This document shows, in pieces, positions 1 through 9,385 of a stretch of DNA of 64,000 nt. The translations under genes and the position numbers were made by a program. Origin of the DNA: Miscanthus floridulus (lineage: Eukaryota > Streptophyta > Magnoliopsida > Poales > Poaceae). A model generated the notes under the pieces. That model was not told where the DNA came from, did no database searches, and saw only the letters and a list, made by a program, of their open reading frames with translations. The DNA is taken from the NCBI RefSeq assembly GCF_019320115.1, contig NC_089584.1, forward strand, positions 71,393,533 through 71,457,532, in the 5' to 3' direction. Every line of letters begins with the position of its first letter. Within the stretch, counting starts at the first letter, position 1.

Positions 1-525
1 TCCGATTGCAAGTTCGCCGCTCTAGAACCTCTCTGTACTCGATCGGACGTTCTTGTCCTACGTCCGGTCGGTTTGCCGCCAGCGTCTGGTCACTTGCTAA
101 GTGTGTTGTCGGACTGATGAACAGTGCCATTGGTGTGTCCGGTCGATTCACTTGTTCAGCGTCCAGTCACTGCTGCTGACGCCTGCTATTGCCGAGCCAC
201 TGATCGGAGTGTCCGGTCACTTTCTTCCAGCGTCCAGTCCAGTGTCCGGTCACTTCTATAGCTTGTTTCTTCGCGATCTTGCGTGCGGCTTGGTTCCTAT
301 CTTCATGCTTAGACTTTGCTTGATATCTTGGGTCTTCTCTTGTGCTCCTAAGGTCTTGCTTGAGGTGTTGATCATCGGATCATCACATCGCCTTTGTCTA
401 ATCATGTCTTGCATCCTATTGAACTACAAAACAATCACTTGCAAATTCATTAGTCCAATTTAGTTGTGTTGGTCATCAAACACCAAAATCCAGAGTAAAT
501 GGGCCTAGAGTCCATTTTCCTTACA
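1..525 (-). mobile_element. Copia-type LTR, minus strand, truncated by window start
   Basis: Read on the minus strand, this begins TGTAAGGAAAATGG at 525, which is a typical 5' end of a grass copia LTR. It continues with the 'tttggtgtttgatgaccaacac' type of sequence seen at the start of this LTR group. Bases 60-260 contain many degenerate copies of a GACCGGACGCT-like motif in either orientation; the same motif type fills the LTR at 59.9-60.2 kb. The internal part of the element must lie left of the window or be missing, so a solo LTR cannot be excluded. The open frame across 101-463 is chance translation of LTR sequence. Confidence 0.65.
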
Positions 526-682
526 GTCAGCTCACCGTGTTCCACTGAGCCTGTGGCACCGGTGAGGGAAACAAACTAGGCTGATGCCGCTTGGGCAACT
601 AAAGAGAGATTTTGAATCCCAAAAGATGTCCTATGACCTTGAGCATAGGAAATGTGTCACTGCCAACAAGAAATGTTAGGCT

Positions 683-885
683 ATGATAAAGAAAACGATT
701 CAGCCTGCAATTATGGGCTCAATCCTGGAGTGTGACACGATCACCGAGTACCTCGATAGAATAAAGAGTCAGTTCACTGGCTCTTCAAAGACATATGTTA
801 TCTAGCTGATAAAGCAGCTGGTGACAGAGAAGTACTCTAAAAATGGTGGCATTAGAGAGCACATACTATTTGTTATCACTATGTG
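683..885 (+). pseudogene. Copia gag remnant
   Basis: The frame from 683 gives a UBN2-type copia gag segment, including the pattern 'YLDRIKSQFTGSSKTY' followed by a stop and then 'LIKQLVTEKY'. Only the N-terminal part of gag survives. The sequence then jumps within about 120 bp to the pre-integrase zinc region, so most of gag and all of protease are deleted. It is recognised by family resemblance only. Confidence 0.6.
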
Positions 886-999
886 ATGATGTGAATGTTG
901 TATGCGATGATGGGAACGTTGCGTGCGACAATGAGAATGTATCCTCGTCTGCGGATGTAAATAGAAAATGAAAAAGAGCTCATGATGCGTCGTCGAAAT

Positions 1000-2116
1000 T
1001 ATGACACTGTCGTTTAGGCCATATTTCGAGGGGGAGAATAGAAAGGCTAGTTAAGAATGATATTCTTCCTCCATTAGAGTTCTCAGATTTAGAACAATGC
1101 AGAGAATGCATAAAAGGAAAGTATGTAAAGAAAATTAAGAAAGATGTCAAACGAAGCGTAGGAATTTTATAGATTATTCACACAGACATTTGTGGTCCGT
1201 TTCCTATAAAGAGTGTGGATGGTTATGATTCATTCATAACATTCATAGATAATTGCTCCCGTTATGGCTACATTTATCCAATCAAAGAAAGAACAGAAGA
1301 ATTGGATAAATTTAAGATATTTAAAGCAGAAGTTGAAAACCAACACAATTTAAAGATTAAGATAGTTAGGTCCGACCATGGGGGGAGTACTATGGTCGGC
1401 ATACCCCATATGGCCAAGTTCCTAGACCTTTTGCAAGGTTCTTACAGGAGAATGGTATAGTAGCCCAGTATTCTACACCGGGCGAACCTCAGCAGAATAG
1501 AGTAGCTGAAAGACGCAATCGTACCCTGATGGATATGGTGCGCAGTATGATAAGTTACTCCACCTTATCGTTGAGCCTGTAGATGGAGGCGTTAAAAACC
1601 GCCATTCATATTCTCAATAGAGTACCAAGTAAGTCGGTGCCCAAAACACCGTATGAGTTGTGGACAGGAAGAGTACCCTCACTAAACCACTTGTGTGTGG
1701 GGGGGAGTCCTGCTGAGGCTAAAGTATTTAACCCAGACATTGGGAAGCTAGATCCCAAAACAGTAAGTTGCCATTTCATTAGCTACCCAGAAAAGTCAAA
1801 AGGTTTTTGTTTCTACTGTTCAGACAAACATACAAAGTTTATGGAAACGAGACACGTTGTCTTCCTAGAGGATGAAATGATGAGGGGGAGCATGGTAGCT
1901 CAAGAAATTGACCTTGAAAAGAAGCGGGTGTATGCACCCACTCCGATGATTCATGAGCCATTTTTCTCACTACCTGCTGTCGCTGCACCGACAGTGCAAG
2001 AGACTATAGTGCTAGCACCTGTTGTTATTCCGCCTGTGGCAACAATAAATGACGATGAGGAACCTGTTCTTCAGGATCCTGTAGAATCTATTGCCACACA
2101 TGAGGGGGAGCAATAA
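1000..2116 (+). pseudogene. Copia GAG-pre-integrase and integrase core, frameshifted
   Basis: The segment starts with the pre-integrase 'CRLGHISRGRIERL' motif. It then shows the integrase core with the first catalytic Asp in 'IHTDICGPF' (near 1185), the second in 'VRSDHGG' (near 1375) and the catalytic Glu in 'NRVAERRNRT' (near 1510). The core is split by an in-frame stop near 1170, a frameshift near 1385-1400 in a G-rich run, a stop near 1580 and further damage to 2116. Codons 1583-2116 carry the C-terminal integrase region ('PYELWTGRVPSLNHL'). The family function is strand transfer of retrotransposon cDNA; this copy is inactive. Confidence 0.8.
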
Positions 2117-2119
2117 TAG

Positions 2120-3250
2120 CCTCAAACAGAAGAAGTGCCAAATGTGGAGGCCCCTAGAAGGACTCAAAGAGTTAGAAAATCAGCTATTCTTGCTGACTAT
2201 GAAGTATACAACACTTAGGAATTTTAAATGGAGGATGATCCCACCTCATTTGAAGAAGCCATGAGAAGTGATCATTCATCATAGTGGCTTGAGGCCATGG
2301 AAGAGGAAATGAAATCTATGAATGTCAATAAAGTTTAGGACTTAGAAATAATTTCTAAAGGAGCCAAAATAGTAGGTTGTAAATGGGTCTACAAAACAAA
2401 ACTTGACTCTCAAGATAATATAGAGATATATAAAGCATGACTTGTGGCAAAAGGCTTTACACAAAGAGAAGGGATTGATTACAATGAGACCTTTTCTCCA
2501 GTCTCATATAAGGATTCCTTCATAATCATAATGGCATTAGTGGCACATTACGATTTAGAATTACATCAGATGGATGTAAAGACGGCATTTCTCAATGGGG
2601 ACTTGGAGGAAAATGTTTACATGGCACAACCGAAAGGTTTTGTCATCGAAGGAAAAGAACGAATGGGATGCCGCCTAAAGAAATCCATTTATGGATTAAA
2701 ACAAGCTTCAAGACAGTGGTACTTGAAGTTTGATCAGATAATAAGGAATTTTGAGTTTAAAGAGAATGTTGAGGACAATTGTGTCTATGCAAAGTTTAAG
2801 AATGGGAAGTTTATCTTCCTTGTCCTGTATGTAGATGATATCTTACTTGCTAGTAGTGATGTCAGTCTACTACTGGAGACAAAGAAGTTTTTGTCCTCAA
2901 AATTTGATATGAAAGATCTTGGTGAAGCCTCGTTCGTTCTAGGGATCGAGATTCACCGAGATAGAAGTAAAGGGGTATTAGGACTGTCACAAAAGGCATA
3001 CATAGAAAGGATCTTAAAGAAATTCAGTATGCACAAATGTAGTCCCTCACCTGCTCCTATAGTCAAGGGCGACAGATGTGGAGATTTTCAATGCCCTAGG
3101 AACCAATATGAGATCGATCAAATGAAAGCGGTTCTATATGCTTCAGCTGTTGAAAGCTTGCAATATGCTCAAGTATGTACACGCCCTGACTTGGCATTTA
3201 TTACCTGGTTACTTGGCAGATTCCAGAGCAATCCTGGAACAGAACACTGA
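2120..3250 (+). pseudogene. Copia reverse transcriptase
   Basis: The frame at 2444-3250 is open for 268 codons. It contains the RT landmarks 'TAFLNGDLEENVYM', 'SIYGLKQASRQWY' and the catalytic 'YVDDILLASSD' (YVDD near 2830). The upstream part of RT (2120-2443) lies in the same region but has several stops, for example TGA at 2438-2440. The family copies element RNA into cDNA in cytoplasmic virus-like particles. The C-terminal edge ends in 'NPGTEH' followed by a stop where the family continues into RNase H. Confidence 0.85.
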
Positions 3251-3253
3251 AAA

Positions 3254-3801
3254 TTAGTAAAGAAAGTCTTGCGTTATTTGCAAGGAACGAAAAGCCTCAT
3301 GATGACGTATAGAAGATCTGATTCACTCCATATAGTGGGATATTCAGATTCTGATTATGCGGGAGATGATAGAAAATCCACGTCTGGATATATATTCACT
3401 CTCGCAGGGGAGCTATTTTATGGAAAAGCTCAAAGCAAACCGTCACTACATCGTTCACAATATATGCCGAGTTTGTAGCGTGCTATGAGGCAACGGGGCA
3501 GGTGAACTGGCTAAAGAAGTTCATACCCAGTTTGAAGGTGGTTGACGACATCTATAGACCACTTAACTTATACTACGATAATAATCCGGCAGTACAGTAT
3601 GCTCACAACAATAAGTCAAGTGGAGCTGCCAAATACATTGACATAAAGTATTATGTTGTGAAAGATAAAGTCTGGGATCATGTCATAAGTCTTGAGCATA
3701 TAAGTACCGAAAAGATGCTCGCGGATCCGCTTACAAAAGGCTTACCACCCAACGTGTTCAGAGAACATGTAGCCGGCATGGGTTTAAGGGAAAGCCTATA
3801 A
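3254..3801 (+). pseudogene. Copia RNase H, frameshifted
   Basis: Two frames (3269-3478 and 3502-3801) together carry copia RNase H landmarks: the active-site type 'GYSDSDYAGD', the 'KSTSGYIFTL' segment and 'KYIDIKYYVVKDKV'. The last replaces the usual HIDIKYHF-like sequence, with Tyr in place of one conserved His. A frameshift lies near 3430. The family degrades the RNA strand of the RNA:DNA hybrid during reverse transcription. Confidence 0.8.
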
Positions 3802-3974
3802 TTTCTGGACAAAAGAAGGCCCAAAGTTAAGTATCTATTTCAGAACAGAGTCGTGTTTTGTAACTGTTAAATCTATCGGCAATTGATCGTGCCAATGAAA
3901 CATGCTCTATGCGCTAATCTATAATGGAATGAACAAAAGTAAATGATATAAAATTGAAAGATGGTAATGAGATC

Positions 3975-3983
3975 AAGGGGGAG
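3975..3983 (+). promoter_or_regulatory. Polypurine tract of the copia element
   Basis: AAGGGGGAG lies directly before the LTR start TGTTAGTTGATC. It is the expected second-strand priming site. Confidence 0.75.
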
Positions 3984-3985
3984 AA

Positions 3986-4439
3986 TGTTAGTTGATCTCC
4001 ACCAATAGGCTCAACGGCCTATTGGGCCCTTGGATCTGTGCCCTGATCGGGGACGCCCAGCCCTAATATGGTTGGTGGACCCCTGTCGCACAGCACTATA
4101 AAGAGAGGTGGTGATCAGGGCTCTAACTACGAGGTTGACCGGAGCCGCCGTGACCCACCAACAGAAAACCTAACCCGATCTAAAGAGGGTGCTGCCAGCG
4201 ACGGGAAGACCCACTGACTTCGCCGCCACCAACCTCACCATCGCCTCTGCATCACCACTGGACCTCGCCACCACTACGCTGGACTCCACTGCGCCGAGCT
4301 GCCATGACACCGGCGTCCAAGCCGCTGCGGCGCCATGGACCGAATGATGATCTAGGGCGAGGTACATCAATAGTTTCCCCATCTAAGTAAGATGCTTACC
4401 CTTGATCTACGAAGGTACACTGTTTCACAACACGTATCA
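3986..4439 (+). mobile_element. 3' LTR of the copia element
   Basis: It begins TGTTAGTTGATCTCC immediately after the polypurine tract and ends near CACGTATCA at 4439, giving a length of about 454 bp. A TATA-like 'actataaagag' lies at about 4092-4102. Gypsy gag sequence follows at once. There is no partner LTR in the window, so the 3' edge is approximate. Confidence 0.65.
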
Positions 4440-4444
4440 CTTGT

Positions 4445-4725
4445 TTGCATTTTGTTGGGGCTGCTAAGCGCTGGTACAATTCTATAGAATCTCAGCTTCA
4501 GGGGTGTAGTTGGGAAACTCTATCCACAATGGTCATGAATCATTTTGGGAAAGATCACCATGAGCTCTTGTTACGCCAGCTTTTCCAAATCGGCCAAACT
4601 GGCACAGTAGCTGAGTATATAGAACAATTCTCTGCAATTATTGATCAGTTAGGGGCCTATCATAGAACTATAGATCCATTGTTTTACACCATGAGGTTTA
4701 TAGATGACTTTTCTCTGCATCGCCT
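4445..4725 (+). pseudogene. Gypsy gag fragment
   Basis: Translation from 4445 resembles the retrotransposon gag core: 'AAKRWYNSIESQL', then 'FGKDHHELLLRQLF' and 'VAEYIEQFSAIIDQL'. The frame continues to about 'MRFIDDFS', after which the sequence switches at 4732 to an inverted copy of downstream sequence. The N-terminal third of gag is absent. Confidence 0.7.
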
Positions 4726-4731
4726 CCCCCC

Positions 4732-5244
4732 CAGGGGTGCCAAATCTTGCATATGAGCAGCAACAGATTCACTGACAAATGTATGAGAACTTCCCAAATC
4801 AAGTAGTATACGAATTGGGACTGAGCCGAGAAGACCATCAAAGCATGTAGTGCGAGGAGCAGATACCCCAGAAACTGCAGCCACGGACAGAATCAATTGA
4901 AGCTGTGCTGGTTCAGGTTCTTCAACCACCGCGTCAGAAGGCTCGGCTGATTCTTCCAACGAGAATAATCCCAAAACTTCCTCCAGTACTTGAAGCTGAA
5001 CAGCTTGAGGGCACCTGTGATCGCGTGACCATTTACTACCACAGCGGAAACACAGCCCCTGAGAGCGCCTGAGCAAATGCAGGGCCGCCCATCTTTCATC
5101 AGCAGATGGAGCTCGGCCAATGTCCGGAGCAGGCTTGAGTTCCACCGACGCCGCAGGTTTGTGGACGTGTGTCGGTGGTAGAGGTAGAGGCAGGGCTGTC
5201 CTAGCGAACGGCTTGGCTCCAGACGATACGTCCCACTTGCGAAC
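4732..5244 (-). repeat. Left arm of 513-bp inverted duplication (gag zinc knuckle and protease)
   Basis: This arm is the reverse complement of 5324-5836. At both outer and inner edges the coordinate sums are 10568, so the arms match end to end without net insertion or deletion. On the minus strand it encodes a zinc-knuckle-like 'CFRCGSKWSRDHRCP' and then the protease start, where the active-site triplet reads DLG instead of DSG. The minus-strand frame runs from 5448 to 4684 (254 codons) through the spacer and arm. It lacks several stops that the right arm has. Confidence 0.9.
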
Positions 5245-5323
5245 TGCCCTCCCCCCAAACTGGGATACTGCTTGTGTCCTTGCACAATTGTAGGAGGACC
5301 TGAGCGCGCCGCGGAAGCTGGAG
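5245..5323. repeat. 79-bp spacer between the inverted arms
   Basis: This single-copy sequence lies between the two arms. Read on the minus strand it continues the gag coding frame upstream of the zinc knuckle. The inverted left copy therefore carries 79 bp of gag that the right copy has lost. Confidence 0.75.
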
Positions 5324-5836
5324 GTTCGCAAGTGGGACGTATCGTCTGGAGCCAAGCCATCCGCTAGGACAGCCCTGCCTCTACCTCTACCACCGGCACA
5401 CGTCCACAAACCTGCGGCGTCGGTGGAACTCAAGCCTGCTCCAGACATCGGCCGAGCTCCATCTGCTGATGAAAGATGGGCGGCCCTGCATTCGCTCAGG
5501 CGCTCTCAGGGGCTGTGTTTCCGCTGTGGCAGTAAATAGTCACGCGATCACAGGTGCCCTCAAGCTGTTTAGCTTTAAGTATTGGAGGAAGTTTTGGGAT
5601 TATTCTCGTTGGAAGAATCAGCCGAGCCTTCTAACGCGGTGGTTGAAGAACCTGAACCAGCACAGCTTCAATTGATTCTGTCCGTGGCTGCAGTTTCTAG
5701 GGTATCTGCTCCTCGCACTACGTGCTTTGATGGTCTTCTCGGCTCAGTCCCAATTCGTATACTACTTGATTCAGGAAGTTCTCATACATTTGTCAGTGAA
5801 TCTGTTGCTGCTCATATGCAAGATTTGGCACCCCTG
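5324..5836 (+). repeat. Right arm of 513-bp inverted duplication
   Basis: This is the plus-strand copy in the normal position, continuing into protease. Relative to the left arm it has in-frame stops caused by transitions: TGG to TAG in the knuckle near 5538, CAG to TAG near 5568 and CAA to TAA near 5575. The protease active site reads 'LLDSGSSHTF', the intact form. Confidence 0.9.
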
Positions 5837-6170
5837 TCTAACTCTGTTCAGGTCCAAGTTGCTAATGGTCAGGTATTGTCCTGTACTCAATTCATTCATT
5901 CTACAGTATGGTCTGTTCAGGGATTGCAATTCAAGTCTGATATCAAGGTGCTGCCGCTATCCTCTTAAGACATGATATTGGGCTTAGACTGGTTAGAGAG
6001 TCACAGCCTCATGCAAGTTCACTGGGCTCACAAATGGCTCAAGATTCCTTATGAGGGTACCACAGTTCAGCTGCATGGTTTATTGTCTTCTATTCCAGAG
6101 GGATCTATTATACAGTTGTGTGCAACAGATACATCTGACGTAGTTCCACCTGATACTTGGACACCTGAGA
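5582..6170 (+). pseudogene. Gypsy aspartic protease and linker
   Basis: The frame 5582-5968 contains 'IRILLDSGSSHTFVSES', the DSG aspartic protease active site near 5770, inside the right inverted arm. An in-frame TAA at 5966-5968 is followed at once by 'DMILGLDWLESHS', the conserved C-terminal protease motif. The family protease processes Gag-Pol. The stop makes this copy non-functional without readthrough. Confidence 0.8.
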
Positions 6171-6967
6171 TTAAGCAACTCCTGCATGATTTTGATGTGC
6201 TATTTCAGCAACCTTCCCAGCTGCCTCCTTCTCGGGCAACTTATCATTCCATCCCTCTGGTCCAGGGAGCTGGTGTAGTGTTTTCTAGGCCCTACCGCTT
6301 TGCTCCAACAGTTAAGGATGAAATCGAGAAACAAGTTCATGAAATGCTTGCTTCAGGTCTTATACAGAAAAGCTCTAGCCCGTTCTCTTCACCTGTCTTG
6401 CTTGTGAGGAAGAAGGATAATACCTGGCGATTTTGAGTGGACTACAGGCAGTTAAACTCTATTACAATGAAGAGCAAATACTTGGTGCCGTTGATAGATG
6501 AATTACTTGATGAATTGGGACAAGCTTCTTGGTTTACCAAAATAGACCTGCGATCAGGATTCCATCAGATTCTGTTACAGCCGGGTGAAGAGTACAAAAC
6601 GGCGTTCCAGACTCATTTTGGTTAATTCGAATTTTGCGTCATGCCTTTCGGGTTAACTAGTGCCCCGGGTACTTTCCAGGAAGCAATGAACTCAACTTTG
6701 GCCCCATTCTTACACAAATTTGTTCTAGTATTCTTCGATGATATCTTGATCTTCAGCAAGACATATGAAGAGCATCTTATACAGATCCAGCAAGTATTTC
6801 AGTTGCTTCTGGAACATGAGTGGAAACTGAAGCTGTCCAGTGTGTGTTTGCCCGGCGCAGTATTCAATATCTGGGACATGTTATTTCTTGTGATGGAGTT
6901 GCTACAGATCCGGAGAAGATATCGGCGGTATCCAGTTGGCCTACTCGTGTGTCTATTAAAGAATTGA
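6170..6967 (+). pseudogene. Gypsy reverse transcriptase with stops and a frameshift
   Basis: Landmarks are 'SSSPFSSPVLLVRKKD', 'VDYRQLNSIT', 'KIDLRSGFHQI', '[14 protein letters not shown]' and the catalytic 'FFDDILIFS' (FFDD at 6731-6742). Stops sit at 6434-6436 (TGA) and 6623-6625 (TAA). A frameshift near 6830 moves the frame into the one that continues as '[11 protein letters not shown]'. The family copies element RNA to cDNA. Three lesions make it a clear pseudogene. Confidence 0.9.
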
Positions 6968-7725
6968 GGGGCTTCCTGGGGCTAGCCGGTTACTACCGCA
7001 AATTTGTAAGGAATTTTGACCTCATTGCAAAGCCACTGACAGAACTCCTCCGGAAGAACACAATCTTTCATTGGACACCAGCCCATGAGCAGTCCTTTCG
7101 GGCACTGAAACAAGCATTAATCTCAGCACCAGTTCTCGCATTGCCTAACTTTTCTCGGCCTTTTGCTATAGAAACTGATGCTAGCGCCGTGGGAATTGGA
7201 GTTGTACTTACTCAGGATGGTCACCCACTCGCATATATCAGTCGTGCCTTGGGGCCTCGGTCACGTGGGTTGAGCACGCATGAGAAGGAGTACATGGCAG
7301 TTTTGCTAGCTGTTCAGCAGTGGCGCCAATATCTACAGTTCGGCGAGTTCACTTTATTCACTGATCAACAAAGCCTGGTGCAGTTAACTGATCAGCGACT
7401 CCATACCCCGTGGCAACAAAAGCTATTTAACAAACTATTGGGCTTCAGTACCGTATCGTTTACAAGCCTGGCAGTGCAAATCGGGCAGCCGATGTTCTCT
7501 CCCGCTGGTCTGATCCTGAGTCATCTTGTGCCGCATTGTCCGTGGTTACTCAGCAGTGGATTCAGCTGGTAACAGAAGGGTATGCTAATGATCCTTTTAC
7601 TCAGTCTATGATTGCTCGCCTGATAGTTGATCCACAATCTGTGCCCAACTTCTCACTGCGTGATGGGGTTCTACGTCTCCATAACCGTATCTGGATTGGC
7701 GAGAACCCAGCAATGCACCAGCGGC
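6820..7725 (+). pseudogene. Gypsy RT thumb, RNase H and integrase-proximal linker
   Basis: The frame 6820-7572 carries '[16 protein letters not shown]' (RT connection) and RNase H with 'FAIETDASAVGIGVVL', 'THEKEYMAVLLAV' and 'FTLFTDQQSLVQLT'. A single-base frameshift near 7440 moves the end of RNase H ('YKPGSANRAADVLSR') into the frame that continues through 7536-7728. The coding sequence is then cut by a MITE at 7729 and resumes at 8074. Confidence 0.85.
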
Positions 7726-7728
7726 ATA

Positions 7729-8073
7729 GGGGTGTTTGGTTCTTTAGTCGCTCCTAAAATTTATGTCACATCAAATATTTAGATACTAATAAGGAGCATT
7801 AAATATAGATTAATTACAAAACCAATTACATAGACGGAGGCTAATTTTTTAGACGAATTTTTTAAGCCTAATTAATCTGTTATTAGCGCATGTTTACTGT
7901 AGCACCACGTTGTCAAATCGTGGACTAATTAGGCTTAAAAGATTCGTCTCACAAATTAGTCACAAGTTATGCAATTAGTTTCATAATTAATCTATATTTA
8001 ATACTCCATACATGTGTCCAAACATTCGATGTGACAGGAATTTTAAGAGTTCCTGCACAAGCCAAACAGCCCC
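7729..8073. mobile_element. Tourist-like MITE (345 bp) inside the gypsy integrase
   Basis: The ends GGGGTGTTTGG and CCAAACAGCCCC form terminal inverted repeats, and the first ~100 bp is an imperfect reverse complement of the last ~100 bp (for example 'attaaatatagattaatta' on the left against its complement on the right). It is AT-rich with no coding capacity. It splits the integrase N-terminal region. The flanks ATA (7726-7728) and TTA (8074-8076) fit a decayed 3-bp TTA duplication, as in PIF/Harbinger MITEs. The superfamily assignment is inferred from ends and target site. Confidence 0.75.
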
Positions 8074-9385
8074 TTATTCAGGCCTGTCATTCCAGCGCAC
8101 TGGGTGGGCATTTCGGATTTCCGGCAACGTATACACGTATGAAGCGTTTGTTTGCCTGGCGCGGCATGAAGACGGCAGTTCGTGAGTTTGTTAGCTCCTG
8201 TATCACCTGCCAGCGCGCCAAGCCGGACCGTTTGCGACTTCCTGGTTTACTTCAACCACTACCGGTGCCGGCTGCTGCATGGCAGATCATTTCTCTTGAC
8301 TTTGTGGAGGGCCTTCCTCGATCTAAGCAGGTGAACTGTATATTGGTTGTGATTGACTCTTTCACCAAGTACGGTCATTTCTTGCCATTGTCCCACCCTT
8401 TCACTGCGGCTGGTGTGGCCAAGTTGTTCCTAGATCAAGTATATTGGCTACACGGTCTTCCTACTGCCATTATATCAGATCTGAGATCGCATCTTTACAA
8501 GGCATTTTTGTAAGGAGTTATTCAAACTAGCAGATGTGCAACTTCAGATGAGCTCCAGTTACCATCCACAGTCTGATGGCCAGACCGAGCGACTGAATCA
8601 GTCGATGGAGACCTATCTGAGATGCTTTGTCAACGCTTGTCCGTCCAAGTGGTCCACCTGGCTTCCTTTGGCCGAGTTCTGGTATAATGCCTCTACCCAC
8701 TCTGCCATTGGTATTTCTCCCTTCGAAGCTTTATATGGATATCCTCCACGCCATTTTGGCCTCTCTGCTCTGGATGCTATTACGGTGCCTGACCTCTCTG
8801 TTTGGCTTCAAGATTGTGCTGTTATGAATGATCTCATCCTCCAGCACCTGTCTAGAGCAAAGGAACGTATGAAGCGTCAAGCCGACAAGAACCGCTCGGA
8901 GAGGCAGTTTCAGGTGGGTGATATGGTGTTCCTCAAGATGCAGCCCTATGTTCAATCCACTTTAGCTACTCGTGCAAATCGGAAACTGGCCTTCAAGTAT
9001 TATGGACCCTTCAAAATACTTGCTCGAGTGGGTTTTGTAGCATACAAGCTAGAATTACCATCAACAACCTCCATCCACCCAGTGTTTCATGTGTCCCAAT
9101 TGAAGCAAGCTATACTTCCTAGTACTCTGGTAACTCCTCTTCCTGCTGACATTGAACTTCATCGTATTCCAGAGGAAATCTTGCAGCGCCGAGTGATATC
9201 GGTGTTCTCCAACCCCGTTGAGCAAGGACTGGTGCTGTGGTCTGGTTGGCCGAAGGAAATGGCAACTTGGGAATCGCTGGAATCTCTTCGTCAAGCTTTT
9301 CCCAGAGCTCCTGCTTGGGACAAGCAGCTACTCAAGCCCCGGGGAATGTTAGCAGCCCAAATACTACGGCCGGCCCACAAGATGA
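7958..9385 (+). repeat. Tandem unit 1 (1,428 bp): half MITE + integrase + chromodomain
   Basis: This is the first of four direct repeats. It starts at AGTCAC inside the MITE and ends just before the next AGTCAC at 9386. Its integrase frame has one extra base near 8480 and a GGA to TGA-type change giving a TAA at 8511-8513, so it is broken. It keeps the second Cys of the HHCC zinc motif ('SCITCQRAK'), which units 2-4 have lost. Confidence 0.95.

Larger units (their letters stand above)
526..4439 (+). mobile_element. Decayed Ty1/copia retrotransposon (gag to 3' LTR)
   Basis: Domain order gag, GAG-pre-integrase, integrase, reverse transcriptase, RNase H, polypurine tract, LTR is the copia order. 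No 5' LTR or primer binding site is visible: the left edge abuts an opposite-strand LTR. Gag is cut down to about 70 codons and several frameshifts and stops break pol. The right edge is placed at 4439, just before gypsy gag sequence begins. It is incapable of autonomous movement as it stands. Confidence 0.8.

Noticed and set aside
4684..5448. 254-codon minus-strand frame as an independent gene
   Set aside because: It is the coding strand of the inverted gag/protease copy, not a separate gene; it ends where the inverted arm ends.
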